A stretch of DNA of 34,106 nucleotides from contig JALSLV010000110.1 of NCBI GenBank assembly GCA_026988115.1, positions 1-34,106 of the forward strand, given 5' to 3'. This document shows positions 1-8,778 of this stretch, in pieces. The first letter of the stretch is position 1, and every line of letters starts with the position of its first letter. Source of the stretch: Lysobacterales bacterium (GTDB lineage: Bacteria > Pseudomonadota > Gammaproteobacteria > Xanthomonadales > Marinicellaceae). Made by a program: the position numbers and the translations under genes. A model generated the notes under the pieces. The model saw only the letters and a list, made by a program, of their open reading frames with translations. It did not search any database and had not been told where the DNA came from.

Positions 1-1500
1 ATTATGCCAACGATTCAACCCGCAGAATTGTGGCAAGAAACGGGTCGGTGGGATAAGTACGGCGCTTTATTGTTAAAAATTAAAGACCGTGCGGGTCGTG
101 ATTTTTGTTTTGGCCCCACTCATGAGGAAGTGATTACCGATTTTGCTCGTAAGGAAATAAAATCATATAAGCAATTGCCCATTACATTTTACCAAATTCA
201 AACCAAATTTCGTGATGAAATTCGTCCGCGTTTTGGCGTTATGCGTGCACGTGAGTTTTTGATGAAGGATGCTTATTCTTTTCATTTAAGCACCGATTGT
301 TTAAAAGAAACGTATGCAAATATTCACCAAGCTTACTGCAATATATTTGAACGTATTGGTTTGACTTTTCGTCCTGTTGAAGCTGACTCTGGTGAAATAG
401 GTGGCACTGGTTCGCACGAATTTCATGCTTTGGCGGATTCGGGCGAAGATGCGATTGCCTATTCTACGGAAAGTGATTATGCAGCAAATATAGAAAAGTG
501 TGAAGTTTTAGCACCAAAAACCCCACGAAAAGAAGCGACTCAAGAGTTAGCAGTTGTTGATACTCCCAATAAAAAATCCATTCAAGAAGTGGCTGACTTT
601 TTAAGTGTATCGCCGAAGAAAATAATAAAAACACTCTTGGTCGAAGGTGTTGATGGTCCAGTTGCTTTAGTGCTTCGTGGTGATCATGAGTTAAATGAAA
701 TAAAAGCAGCCAATCTTCCCCAAGTAATCAAACCCTTTGCCCTGCTTGATGATGAAGCGATTGTTAAGTTGGCTGGTTGTGATGCTGGCTCAATTGGTGT
801 TAAGGACTTAAATTGTGAAATTATTGTTGATCGAGCGGTTGTGGTCATGAGTGATTTTGTTACGGGTGCAAATGAAAATGATAAACATTTAACAGGTGTC
901 AACTGGGAGAGAGATGCCACTTACATTAGCGTGGCTGATTTACGCAATGCAAAAGCAGGTGATAAATCGCCTGACGGCAAAGGCACCATAAAAATTGCAC
1001 GTGGCATAGAAGTGGGTCATATTTTTCAATTGGGTGATGCCTATACAAAATCAATGAATGCCGTGGTTTTAAACGAACAGGGCAAAGCGCAAACCATGAT
1101 AATGGGCTGTTATGGCATTGGTGTGTCGCGTGTGGTGGCTGCTGTCATTGAACAAAGTCATGATGAAAAAGGCATAATTTGGCCGCAACAAATTGCACCA
1201 TTTACGGTGGCAATTTTGCCCATGAACATGGCAAAATCTGAGCGCGTTAAACAAGTGGCAAATGATTTATACAACGAACTAAAACAAGCGGGAGTTGCCG
1301 TCATTATTGATGACAGAAAAATTCGCCCAGGGGTTATGTTTGCGGATGCTGAATTAATTGGAACACCGCATCAAATTACCATTGGTGATCGAGCATTGGA
1401 TGACGGCGAGGTGGAATATAAATCACGCAAAGAAATGAAAAACATTCGCATTAAACAAGATGACATAGTAAGTTATATAATGGATTTACTTAATACCTAA
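1..1500 (+). CDS. proS: Prolyl-tRNA synthetase, 3' part (5' end outside window)
   Basis: Charges tRNA-Pro with proline in the cytoplasm. The frame is open from base 1, so the start lies upstream; by comparison with bacterial-type ProRS of about 570 residues, roughly 70 N-terminal residues are missing. Visible parts in order: class II motif 2 region ([17 protein letters not shown] then LMKDAYSFH), the inserted YbaK-like editing domain in the middle (around [13 protein letters not shown], with a DFVTGAN segment), motif 3 ([14 protein letters not shown]), and the C-terminal anticodon-binding domain with [18 protein letters not shown]. The presence of the editing insertion identifies the long bacterial type. 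It ends in TAA at 1498-1500. Nothing looks damaged in the visible part. The ATG at position 4 is an internal Met, not the start. Confidence 0.97.
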   Translation: MMPTIQPAELWQETGRWDKYGALLLKIKDRAGRDFCFGPTHEEVITDFARKEIKSYKQLPITFYQIQTKFRDEIRPRFGVMRAREFLMKDAYSFHLSTDCLKETYANIHQAYCNIFERIGLTFRPVEADSGEIGGTGSHEFHALADSGEDAIAYSTESDYAANIEKCEVLAPKTPRKEATQELAVVDTPNKKSIQEVADFLSVSPKKIIKTLLVEGVDGPVALVLRGDHELNEIKAANLPQVIKPFALLDDEAIVKLAGCDAGSIGVKDLNCEIIVDRAVVVMSDFVTGANENDKHLTGVNWERDATYISVADLRNAKAGDKSPDGKGTIKIARGIEVGHIFQLGDAYTKSMNAVVLNEQGKAQTMIMGCYGIGVSRVVAAVIEQSHDEKGIIWPQQIAPFTVAILPMNMAKSERVKQVANDLYNELKQAGVAVIIDDRKIRPGVMFADAELIGTPHQITIGDRALDDGEVEYKSRKEMKNIRIKQDDIVSYIMDLLNT

Positions 1501-1564
1501 AAACTAAAAAGTCTGGGAAATTACCTTCCTGCCTTATTCGTTTTTTCTATATTTCCTGTGTGCC

Positions 1565-1619
1565 AACAAGTGTTAACAAATGTTAACAAGTCTATTTATA
1601 TAAAAAAGGCTGTTATAAT
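1565..1619 (+). promoter_or_regulatory. Putative promoter with twin TGTTAACA palindromes, upstream of the GGDEF gene
   Basis: An extended -10 (TGTTATAAT, 1611-1619) lies about 60 bases before the diguanylate cyclase start. No good -35 is present, which suits an extended -10. Upstream, a 10-base unit repeats (AACAAGTGTT 1565-1574, AACAAATGTT 1575-1584, partial 1585-1590) and creates two identical 8-base palindromes TGTTAACA at 1571-1578 and 1581-1588, one helical turn apart. That spacing suggests a protein-binding site, but the regulator is unknown. Confidence 0.45.
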
Positions 1620-1678
1620 GCTCAATCTTATAATAAAAGTATTCCAGTACTCTCAAAGGAAACCAAGGAAAAGTTCAA

Positions 1679-2539
1679 ATGGCAAAGGCTATTAATCATA
1701 AAAAAAACATAGCTTTTTTAGCAGGCGTTACTTGGCTAGTATTGGTAGCAGTAAGTTATTATCTTTTTAATCGCTTTGATAACATCAATTATTATAACCT
1801 TATTCTTGAATTTATAATTTCTTGCGTCGCTTTGTATTTGCTGTATTCCATTCAGCCGTTTAAAAAAATGGCTTTTTATAAGCCTTTGGCACTTGGTTAC
1901 TATTTACTTTTTGTCTCTTACTTTGTTGATTCAATAGACCAAATTTTCATTCACAGTATCGGTTATACGGTTGTTATGGAAAAAATAACCTTAATAGCTT
2001 CCTTTGTTTTTATATATTTTGGTACAAAAACATGGATGCAAAATTACCAGGAAATGGCTTTAACTGATGATTTGACGCAATTGCCCAATAGAAAACTTAT
2101 TAGGCAAATCATGAATAATTTAATCAAATCCTGCAAGAAGAAACCTTCTGTCTTTTCTTTGGTTATTATTGATATTGATTTTTTTAAGAAAATTAACGAC
2201 ATCCACGGGCACTATTTTGGTGACAAAATCCTGGGTGAGTTTGCACATTTAATAAATACATCCCTTAGTCAAAATGAAATAATGGGACGATGGGGAGGTG
2301 AGGAGTTTGTGTTAATTAAAAAAAATACCGATAAAAAAACAGCCCTTGTTGAGCTTGAAGAATTAAGAAAAAAAATTGAAAAACACCCTTTTATCATTGA
2401 CAATCAAACCATACAATTAACTGCCAGTTTTGGCGTTAGTGAGTATAAATGCAATCAACAGGACTTTAAGGGACTTTTTACAGAAGCCGATAAAGCCATG
2501 TACAACGCTAAAAATTCAGGAAGAAATAGAATTAGGTAA
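1679..2539 (+). CDS. Membrane-bound diguanylate cyclase (GGDEF)
   Basis: Predicted to make cyclic di-GMP from two GTP at the inner membrane. The first ~120 residues hold about four hydrophobic segments (for example FLAGVTWLVLVAVSYYLF and ITLIASFVFIYFG) with no recognisable sensory domain. The catalytic domain starts at LTDDLTQLPNRK and contains GRWGGEEFVLI, an active-type GGEEF variant. The positions where the RxxD inhibitory site should be read as Ser and Glu, so product inhibition through that site is unlikely. The start is supported by AAGGAA eight bases before the ATG (1665-1670). It sits alone between proS and the MCE operon, 46 bases before the STAS gene, so co-transcription with that operon is possible. 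The input signal is unknown. Confidence 0.92.
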   Translation: MAKAINHKKNIAFLAGVTWLVLVAVSYYLFNRFDNINYYNLILEFIISCVALYLLYSIQPFKKMAFYKPLALGYYLLFVSYFVDSIDQIFIHSIGYTVVMEKITLIASFVFIYFGTKTWMQNYQEMALTDDLTQLPNRKLIRQIMNNLIKSCKKKPSVFSLVIIDIDFFKKINDIHGHYFGDKILGEFAHLINTSLSQNEIMGRWGGEEFVLIKKNTDKKTALVELEELRKKIEKHPFIIDNQTIQLTASFGVSEYKCNQQDFKGLFTEADKAMYNAKNSGRNRIR

Positions 2540-2585
2540 TCAATTCATGATAAAATAAAAAGTTATTCTTAACTGTTGTTTAATC

Positions 2586-2888
2586 ATGGAAAATATTAGT
2601 TTTAAAAATACCACCGATGGCTGTACCATCTACGCAGCAGGTGACATTGACTTATCCAACTCTCATGAATTAAGAAAAACAATCTTAGCCGCCCTAAAAT
2701 CCAACGATACCGTTTTTGTCGATTTATCTGGTGTTAATTATATTGATTCTTCTGGCATTGCTTCTTTGGTTGAAGGTTTGCAATTTTCTAAATCCAATTC
2801 AAAGAAATTTATTCTGAGCAAGCCTAGCGCACAAGTGACAGCCATTATGGAATTAGCTCGCTTAGATCAAGTCTTTACCATCATCTAA
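2586..2888 (+). CDS. STAS-domain protein (MlaB / anti-sigma antagonist type)
   Basis: A 100-residue stand-alone STAS domain. The SpoIIAA-like signature is clear at residues 52-60 (YIDSSGIAS), with the serine that is phosphorylated in anti-sigma antagonists. It is followed after three bases by an MlaE-type permease, so its most likely role is the MlaB role: a cytoplasmic subunit that binds and controls the ATPase of an MCE lipid transporter. In E. coli the STAS gene (mlaB) is last in the operon; here it is first. A partner-switching role in stress signalling cannot be excluded from sequence, but no kinase or sigma factor gene is nearby. Confidence 0.85.
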   Translation: MENISFKNTTDGCTIYAAGDIDLSNSHELRKTILAALKSNDTVFVDLSGVNYIDSSGIASLVEGLQFSKSNSKKFILSKPSAQVTAIMELARLDQVFTII

Positions 2889-2891
2889 TTC

Positions 2892-3686
2892 ATGAAATCT
2901 GTTATCGAAAAAATTGGCTCATCAATCGTTTTAGCCATTGAACGATTAGGCTTTGCTGTTCGTTTGTTTTTTGATAGTTTTTATTGGTTGTTTTTTGGGC
3001 GAAAATATAAACAAAAACTCCGCTTAGCTCAAGTTGCTGAACAGGTGCGTGTTATTGGCTTTGATGCCTTACCCATCGTTATGGCTTTGGCTTTCGTCGT
3101 TGGTGTTATGCTCTCTATTCAATTGCTTTATGCCTTTGCCGATTTTGGTGCAGAATCCCAAGTCCTGCTTGCCATAGCAAAATCCGTTACTCGAGAATTT
3201 TCCCCTTTAATTATTGGCATTATTGTTGCTGGACGCTCAGGTGCTGCACTGGCAGCCAAGATTGGTTCGCAAGTTGTTTCACAAGAAATTGACGCATTAA
3301 GAGTCATGGGCGTTGTGCCAGTAAGGTATTTAGTTTTGCCACCTTTGTTGGGCTTGATTATTTCTATGCCGCTGTTAATTTTAATCGCTGACTTTATGGC
3401 AATTCTTGGCGGTGCTTTTTTTAGTATCGACAAACTGGATATGTCGTTAATGGCATACATGAATGAATCTTTTGATGTGCTTGCTATAAATGATATTACC
3501 CAAGGCTTGGTTAAAAGTGTGGTTTTTGGTATTATTATTGCTCTGGTTGGTGCGACAACCGGCTTTAATGTAACCGGTGGTGCCGAAGGCGTTGGTAAAG
3601 CAACAACCACAGCAGTTGTTGCCTCTATTGCCACCATTGTTGTGGCTGACATGGTATTTAGTTATTTTTTAACGCAAACATTATGA
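2892..3686 (+). CDS. mlaE: MlaE-family lipid ABC transporter permease
   Basis: Inner-membrane permease subunit of an MCE-type lipid transporter, 264 residues as usual for MlaE. Features seen: an N-terminal amphipathic stretch, then hydrophobic segments from about residue 50 on (IVMALAFVVGVMLSIQLL), the conserved family core around SVTREFSPLIIGIIVAGRSG and AAKIGSQVVSQEIDALRVMG, and C-terminal helices including TGFNVTGGAEGVGKATTTAV. The start follows the STAS stop by three bases with no strong Shine-Dalgarno, so translation is probably coupled. The 3' end overlaps the ATPase start by 4 bases (ATGA). The symbol follows family naming; orthology to the E. coli Mla system specifically is not shown, because no mlaC is present here. 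Confidence 0.93.
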   Translation: MKSVIEKIGSSIVLAIERLGFAVRLFFDSFYWLFFGRKYKQKLRLAQVAEQVRVIGFDALPIVMALAFVVGVMLSIQLLYAFADFGAESQVLLAIAKSVTREFSPLIIGIIVAGRSGAALAAKIGSQVVSQEIDALRVMGVVPVRYLVLPPLLGLIISMPLLILIADFMAILGGAFFSIDKLDMSLMAYMNESFDVLAINDITQGLVKSVVFGIIIALVGATTGFNVTGGAEGVGKATTTAVVASIATIVVADMVFSYFLTQTL

Positions 3687-4486
3687 GCACAGATTTAATA
3701 ACAATTAAAAAACTGGTAACTCATTACGGTGAGCGTAAAATCCTTGATGGCGTTGACCTAAATGTCAAAGAGGGCGAGATTCGTGTCATCATGGGTGGTT
3801 CAGGTTCGGGCAAGAGCACTTTACTTTGGCATATCATGGGTCTCTATCAAGCCACTTCAGGTTTTATATCTGTATTAGGGCACGACATGGATAAATTAAA
3901 ATTTCATGAAAAACACGAGTTGTTGCGAAAAATAGGTGTCTCTTTTCAAAATGGTGCCCTTTTTTCATCCATGACTGTTGGAGAGAATGTTGCCTTCCCC
4001 TTAACTGAGTTTACGGATTTAGATGAAAACACAATCCGCATCATTAGCCGAATGAAATTAGAAGTGGTTAATCTTGGCGGCTTTCAAAAACTCATGCCCT
4101 CGCAACTCTCTGGTGGCATGATTAAAAGAGCGGCTTTGGCACGTGCCATAGTTATGGATCCAAAGTTGCTGTTTTTTGATGAGCCATCTGCGGGACTTGA
4201 TCCTGTTGTTGCATCAGAAATTGATGACTTAATTTTAAAGCTTCGTGACGCCATGGGCATGACAATGGTTGTGGTAACTCACGAATTAGATTCTGCTTTT
4301 AAAATTGCAGATAAAATTACCGTTTTGGACCAAGGCAAAATATTATTAACAGGAACTGTTGAAGAAGTTAAAAACTCCAAAATTCAACGCGTCCAAGACC
4401 TCTTAGAAAGACGCGCGCGAAATGATACAGTTGACCCAGAGGAATACCTCAAAAGACTAACACAGGAAAATTATACAATCTCATGA
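3683..4486 (+). CDS. mlaF: MlaF-family ATP-binding protein of MCE transporter
   Basis: Cytoplasmic ATPase that powers phospholipid movement through the MlaE-type permease. All ABC motifs are present: Walker A GGSGSGKST at residues 38-46, Q-loop SFQNGALFSS, signature LSGGMIKRAALARA, Walker B LLFFDEPSAGLDP and the switch His in VVVTHELDS. The LSGGM variant of the signature is typical of the MlaF group. The C-terminal tail beyond the ATPase core (LLERRARNDTVDPEEYL) may be a contact site for STAS or permease. It overlaps both neighbours by 4 bases, which indicates a single operon and stoichiometric production. Confidence 0.94.
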   Translation: MSTDLITIKKLVTHYGERKILDGVDLNVKEGEIRVIMGGSGSGKSTLLWHIMGLYQATSGFISVLGHDMDKLKFHEKHELLRKIGVSFQNGALFSSMTVGENVAFPLTEFTDLDENTIRIISRMKLEVVNLGGFQKLMPSQLSGGMIKRAALARAIVMDPKLLFFDEPSAGLDPVVASEIDDLILKLRDAMGMTMVVVTHELDSAFKIADKITVLDQGKILLTGTVEEVKNSKIQRVQDLLERRARNDTVDPEEYLKRLTQENYTIS

Positions 4487-5427
4487 AACGAGTTTATAAC
4501 AATTATTTTTTAGTGGGTTTATTCACCCTAATTATAGGAGGACTTAGCATCTTCTTATTACTTAAGATGAGTGGCAAAAACAACGATGCCGAAATTTATT
4601 ACAGTTACTTTGATAACGTAACCGGTTTAGGTTATGGAAACCCTGTTTATTATGAAGGATACCGCGTTGGTCAAATTGAATCCATCACTCCTGAAACAAT
4701 AAATGGCTCCCTTAAATTTAAAACACAATACTCCTTAGTAGAAGGGTGGAAAGTACCTGATGACAGTGTTACAAAAATTGCGTCAACTGGTTTATTGTCC
4801 GATATGTCACTTAATATCTCAGCTGGAAAAAGCACTCATTATTTAAAACCTAACAGTGAAATCAAGGGCAGTATTGGTGACGACATAATGGCAAGTGTTA
4901 CTAAGCTTGCCTCTGAGTTTGAATCCTTAAACCAAGATAAAATAATTCCTTTATTTGATTTGGTTTACGAAAGAACCGATAATTTAACCAAAACTTTAGA
5001 TACCCAAATTCCAGAAATATTAACCTCAATTGACTCGCTTGTGAAAGACATCAATAAGCTAGTAAAATCTGCTGACGAACTTTTGGCACAAGAAAATATT
5101 GATGACATTAATAAAATCATTTCAAACCTAGAAAATGTCACCTCACAGCTCTCTGCAACAGGTGGCTGGCTAGAAACGAGTATTAACCATGTCAACCAAC
5201 TTATTTCATCAGGGGATAAAATGATTAATAACAGCGACCTTAAAGTGTCCGAATTATTGGATATTACCATTAGAATGATGAATATGTTTTCAATTAAGGC
5301 TGACACCATTAGTAATGAAATTGAAAGTGCAAGCATGAATATTAATGAGGCTACTGAAATTATTAGGAAAAACCCTTCCAATTTGATTTTCACAAAAAAA
5401 TCTAAAATAGCGGATGAAGACCAATGA
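4483..5427 (+). CDS. MCE-domain substrate-binding protein (MlaD family)
   Basis: Periplasmic, membrane-anchored lipid-binding component. One N-terminal transmembrane helix (about residues 8-28, YFLVGLFTLIIGGLSIFLLL) precedes an MCE domain (about 38-115) with the typical YYEGYRVGQIESI segment. The remaining ~180 residues are helical and rich in Leu/Ile/Asn/Ser (TSIDSLVKDINKLVKSADEL), suggesting a coiled coil that could form a tunnel across the periplasm. At 314 residues it is much longer than E. coli MlaD (183 residues), so it resembles the longer MCE proteins that work with an outer-membrane lipoprotein rather than a shuttle like MlaC. It overlaps the ATPase and the lipoprotein gene by 4 bases each. 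Confidence 0.9.
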   Translation: MKRVYNNYFLVGLFTLIIGGLSIFLLLKMSGKNNDAEIYYSYFDNVTGLGYGNPVYYEGYRVGQIESITPETINGSLKFKTQYSLVEGWKVPDDSVTKIASTGLLSDMSLNISAGKSTHYLKPNSEIKGSIGDDIMASVTKLASEFESLNQDKIIPLFDLVYERTDNLTKTLDTQIPEILTSIDSLVKDINKLVKSADELLAQENIDDINKIISNLENVTSQLSATGGWLETSINHVNQLISSGDKMINNSDLKVSELLDITIRMMNMFSIKADTISNEIESASMNINEATEIIRKNPSNLIFTKKSKIADEDQ

Positions 5428-5942
5428 AAACATTACTGTCCCTATTTTTAATTTTAATTCTTGCTTCGTGTTCCTCAAGTTCTAAGAAAATTGTGGATAA
5501 ATTGTACTATCGTTTTGGAGAACCTCTGGTAATTACAACAAATATTGACTTTGGGGTTCAAAGACCTACAGCGATGGGTATTTTGGGAAATCGACCCATG
5601 GTTGCTCAGAAAGCTGACGGAGCTTTGCTGCAACTCAATCATAATTTTTGGATAGATTCACCAAAAATATTGCTGCAAAATTACTTAATTAAGTCATTTA
5701 ATGTCTCCCCGGGAGCCCATGATAATCAATTAAAATCGACCCTCTTAAATTTTGAAAAAAAGGGAAGCACCTCAATCGTATCAATTGTATTTACACTTGT
5801 TGACAAGAACAACAACACACTTTTTCAAAAAACTTATACCCAACAGCAAGAACTACCTGAAAACACAATGGCCGCGTTCGTTAAAAGCGTGTCCCAATCT
5901 CTTGGAATAATTATTAAAATATTGGCTGAAGATTTAAAATGA
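5424..5942 (+). CDS. ABC-type transport auxiliary lipoprotein (PqiC-like)
   Basis: A 172-residue lipoprotein: the signal peptide ends in a lipobox LASC with the lipidated Cys at residue 16, followed by Ser-rich linker residues that suit outer-membrane targeting. The mature part has the alternating strands of the ABC_trans_aux/PqiC group (YYRFGEPLVI, then GILGNRPMVA and QLNHNFWID). Its position directly after an MCE gene, with a 4-base overlap, is the usual place for this family, which is thought to dock the MCE tunnel at the outer membrane. Family assignment rests on context plus the fold pattern; sequence conservation in this family is low. Confidence 0.78.
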   Translation: MKTLLSLFLILILASCSSSSKKIVDKLYYRFGEPLVITTNIDFGVQRPTAMGILGNRPMVAQKADGALLQLNHNFWIDSPKILLQNYLIKSFNVSPGAHDNQLKSTLLNFEKKGSTSIVSIVFTLVDKNNNTLFQKTYTQQQELPENTMAAFVKSVSQSLGIIIKILAEDLK

Positions 5943-6280
5943 TTACTGTAACCTCTCAACTCGCCCATGAGCTCGGACTAACCTATTGGCAAATACCCGA
6001 AAGTAACACAACCACCGTTTATCAACTCAACCATGAAGAAAAAGAATTGTTGCGTAAAATAATGCTAGCCAAAGCAATAAAATTAACTGATGACATGATA
6101 ATCGTAGAGAAAGATAACGTTGTTCAGGTAACCACGCAAACGCATCAACTTGTTTTTGATGATGTAACCCAAACTGATACGGGCAAGATTATCCATTTAG
6201 CCAAATTGAATGAAATGTTGGAAAATAATGAGTTGAAAAAGTTAACGTGGCATAAACTCAAAAATTTAAATTTTTATTGA
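5939..6280 (+). CDS. Small protein, possible HolD-like DNA polymerase III psi subunit
   Basis: A 113-residue soluble protein that starts inside the stop of the lipoprotein gene (ATGA overlap). The N-terminus carries LAHELGLTYWQI at residues 8-18, close to the LGITQW motif that marks the N-terminus of the psi subunit (HolD), which binds chi and stabilises the clamp loader. The following pattern of short strands and helices and the length (E. coli HolD is 137 residues) are compatible. Beyond this motif I see no strong support, and the operon neighbours are lipid-transport genes, so this is a tentative call. If wrong, it is an uncharacterised protein. Confidence 0.5.
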   Translation: MITVTSQLAHELGLTYWQIPESNTTTVYQLNHEEKELLRKIMLAKAIKLTDDMIIVEKDNVVQVTTQTHQLVFDDVTQTDTGKIIHLAKLNEMLENNELKKLTWHKLKNLNFY

Positions 6281-6298
6281 GGTAGATGCATGTACCTC
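6279..6298. terminator. Weak hairpin between convergent genes
   Basis: GAGGTA (6279-6284) pairs with TACCTC (6293-6298) around an 8-base loop. It covers the stop codons of the HolD-like gene and of yhgN on the other strand, so it could end transcription from both sides. There is no clean T-run directly after the stem on either strand, so intrinsic termination is doubtful. Confidence 0.3.
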
Positions 6299-6879
6299 TA
6301 TTGAGTAAGAAATGATTTTAACCCATCCAATAACATCTGTACTGCGATAGCAATTAGAACCATCCCCATTAAACGTTCAATCGCTATCATGCCTCTCTTG
6401 CCCAAATAACTTTGCATTGCTGTTGCTGAAAATAAAATTACTGCAGAGGCAAACCAAGCAATAAATAAAGCGATAGCTAACTCAGTCTTTTTTTCAGGGT
6501 GCTGACTCACCAACATAATCAGAGTCGCCATTATGGATGGTCCTGCGACCAACGGAATTGCCAAAGGAACCAATAGAGGATCTCCTTCTATTTCTTCATC
6601 ACCATATTGTTTACTTGATGGAAAGATCATTCTTAACGCAATAATAAAAAGTATTATCGCTCCAGAAATAGCAACTGCCTCTTGTCTTAAGTGTAAGGCA
6701 TCTAAAAATTCTTTACCAAAGTACAAAAACAGATACAAAATACCCAATGCGAGGATTAGTTCTCGAGCAAGAATTCTGTATCTTTTCTGGCTTTTCTCAA
6801 GATAACTTAAAAATATTGGAATATTGCCCAAAGGATCCAATATTAAAAACAACAAAATGGCAGCAGAGGTTATATCCAC
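6298..6879 (-). CDS. yhgN: MarC/YhgN family inner-membrane protein
   Basis: A 193-residue integral membrane protein with about six hydrophobic segments. It matches the YhgN branch of the MarC family along its length: the opening LFLILDPLGNIPIF, the middle AVAISGAIILFIIALRMIFP, VPLAIPLVAGPSIMATLIML, and the end IERLMGMVLIAIAVQMLLDG. The function of this family is not established; older links to antibiotic resistance for MarC were withdrawn. The gene starts three bases after the bamD stop on the same strand, so the two are probably co-transcribed. Confidence 0.9.
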   Translation of the reverse strand: MDITSAAILLFLILDPLGNIPIFLSYLEKSQKRYRILARELILALGILYLFLYFGKEFLDALHLRQEAVAISGAIILFIIALRMIFPSSKQYGDEEIEGDPLLVPLAIPLVAGPSIMATLIMLVSQHPEKKTELAIALFIAWFASAVILFSATAMQSYLGKRGMIAIERLMGMVLIAIAVQMLLDGLKSFLTQ

Positions 6880-6882
6880 TTA

Positions 6883-7716
6883 TTAATCCGCTTTCTTACC
6901 AAAAATCCACAAATCTTTAAAAGAGAACACGTTGGTTTTTAGATCTATCTCTTCTCCTTGTAAATAACTGTGATTAGGGTAGTTTTCTTGTAATACCAAC
7001 TTACTTGTTTGTGCCAATTCATCCTCACCAAGTTCCTTATAGGCAGTTGCCATTACCGCTAAGGCATCGGCAACATAGTTTGTTTTCTGAAAGGACTCAA
7101 CCACATATTTACTGCGGTTTATAGCGGCAACATAAGCTTTGCGACGAAGATAGTATTTTGCTACTTGCACTTCAAACGCCGCCAATTTGTTGCGTAAATA
7201 TACCATCCTTTTTTCTGCATCTGCCGCATATTCACTGTTTGGAAACTTTTCAACAAATGTTTTAAAAGAAACAAAGGCCTGCTTCGCGTTTTCTTGATTT
7301 CGATCTATTGAAGGATCGGGGTTAACGCGTTGCATTAAACCTCTTTCGCTTTCAAAATAGATTAAACCTTTTAAGTAATAAGCATAGTCCAAATGTTCGT
7401 GAGCAGGATAATTTTTAATAAAACGCTCAAGAGTTGACAAGGCTAATTCGGTTTCATAATTTCTATAATAGCAATAAGCCAGCTCAATAGAACCTTGCTC
7501 AGCATAACGACCAAAAGGGTATTGATTTCTTAAATTTTTATAATTTAAAATGGCGGTATCCCAAATGCCGAGTTCCATGTACTTTTTAGATTTATTATAT
7601 AGGGTTTCGGCACTAAATCGTGTCACTTCAACCGACGATTTCTTTTTATTCTTCTTACAAGCTGTAATACTAAAGATTAAAGCCAAAACAATAAATAAAG
7701 TAACTATTTTTCTCAT
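6883..7716 (-). CDS. bamD: Outer-membrane assembly lipoprotein BamD
   Basis: Essential lipoprotein of the BAM complex, which folds beta-barrel proteins into the outer membrane; it faces the periplasm and contacts BamA. The lipobox ITAC places the lipidated Cys at residue 20. The mature part consists of TPR-like helical repeats, with the family stretches FGRYAEQGSIELAYCYY, ALSTLERFIKNYPAH, YAYYLKGLIYF and KYYLRRKAYVAAINR. The length of 277 residues is slightly above the E. coli protein (245). It is divergent from rluD with 51 bases between the starts, the same arrangement as in E. coli. The short shared region must contain both promoters. Confidence 0.96.
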   Translation of the reverse strand: MRKIVTLFIVLALIFSITACKKNKKKSSVEVTRFSAETLYNKSKKYMELGIWDTAILNYKNLRNQYPFGRYAEQGSIELAYCYYRNYETELALSTLERFIKNYPAHEHLDYAYYLKGLIYFESERGLMQRVNPDPSIDRNQENAKQAFVSFKTFVEKFPNSEYAADAEKRMVYLRNKLAAFEVQVAKYYLRRKAYVAAINRSKYVVESFQKTNYVADALAVMATAYKELGEDELAQTSKLVLQENYPNHSYLQGEEIDLKTNVFSFKDLWIFGKKAD

Positions 7717-7767
7717 TTAATTTTATCCACATTCAATATAATCGACATAATACTGTAAAATACAGCG

Positions 7768-8778
7768 ATGAACCAACAAAACAACCAAATTATTGCACAA
7801 AACACCCGCGCCAATCCTGAAGATGCAGGATTAAGAATTGACCAGTATTTAACTAAAAAGTTCCCTGAATACTCAAGAGGTGCTATTCAAAAATGGATTT
7901 CAAAAGGTGAAGTGTTAATTAATTCGAAAGCCTGTAAACCTAAACAGAAACTTAAAGGATATGAATCCATTGAAATAAATGTCACAATCCAAGCCGCTAT
8001 TGAAGATAAACCGCAAAAAATTGATTTAAATATTCACTTTGAAGATGAAGATATTATTGTCATTAATAAACGTCCAGGAATGCTGGTACATCCTGGTGCT
8101 GGCAATCCAGATGGCACAATTCTCAATGGATTGTTAGCACATAATGAAACCCAAAAACTTCTGCCCAGAGCCGGAATTGTCCACCGATTAGATAAAATGA
8201 CGAGTGGCTTAATGGTTGTTGCAAAAACCAGTAATGCCTACAACTCTTTAGTTGATCAGCTAAAAAAACACACCGTTACGCGGCAATATTTCGCCATTAT
8301 TAAAGGAGTCCTAACAAAGAATAATCGCATAGACATGCCCATTGGAAGGCATAAGTCTAACCGCACTAAAATGGCTGTTTCCGTTAATGGCAAGAGAGCT
8401 GTTACCAATTTTGAAGTCATCGAAAACTATAAACACTACACCACAATCAAAGTTAACTTAGAAACAGGAAGAACTCATCAAATACGCGTTCACATGCACT
8501 ATGTCGGCTACCAACTTTTGGGAGATCCCGTTTATGGTAATCCTTTACGCGTTGAACCAAGTTTAGAGGCAGGACTTAAAGATGTAATAAGAGAGTTTCC
8601 ACGACAGGCTTTACACGCCAAGGTCTTAGCTTTTATTCACCCTCGAACAAATAAATTAGTCACTTTTAAAAGCAAATTATCACCAGATATTCTGGATTTG
8701 CTTGATGAATTAAATAATTTTGATGGCTTAGGTGGCAATGATGATGGAGATTGGGATGTTTATTACCCAGAAAACTAA
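7768..8778 (+). CDS. rluD: 23S rRNA pseudouridine synthase RluD
   Basis: Isomerises uridines of helix 69 of 23S rRNA (1911, 1915, 1917 in E. coli numbering) to pseudouridine. An S4 RNA-binding domain (about residues 21-85) is followed by the RluA-type catalytic domain. The catalytic Asp is D142 in HRLDKMTSGLMVVAK, and the later conserved LETGRTHQIRVHM is present. The length of 336 residues is normal. The gene ends with a 4-base tail-to-tail overlap with the inverted DUF11 gene; in E. coli the next gene would be pgeF on the same strand, which here lies about 1.2 kb further on. Confidence 0.95.
   Translation: MNQQNNQIIAQNTRANPEDAGLRIDQYLTKKFPEYSRGAIQKWISKGEVLINSKACKPKQKLKGYESIEINVTIQAAIEDKPQKIDLNIHFEDEDIIVINKRPGMLVHPGAGNPDGTILNGLLAHNETQKLLPRAGIVHRLDKMTSGLMVVAKTSNAYNSLVDQLKKHTVTRQYFAIIKGVLTKNNRIDMPIGRHKSNRTKMAVSVNGKRAVTNFEVIENYKHYTTIKVNLETGRTHQIRVHMHYVGYQLLGDPVYGNPLRVEPSLEAGLKDVIREFPRQALHAKVLAFIHPRTNKLVTFKSKLSPDILDLLDELNNFDGLGGNDDGDWDVYYPEN

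Noticed and set aside
3128-3652. 174-residue open frame on the minus strand inside the MlaE-type permease gene
   Set aside because: Fully antisense to a well conserved gene, with Thr/Ala/Pro/Ile-rich composition typical of a shadow frame and no ribosome site.
4965-5393. 142-residue minus-strand frame within the MCE gene
   Set aside because: Hydrophobic only because it mirrors the Asn/Ile/Leu-rich coiled coil on the plus strand; no support for expression.
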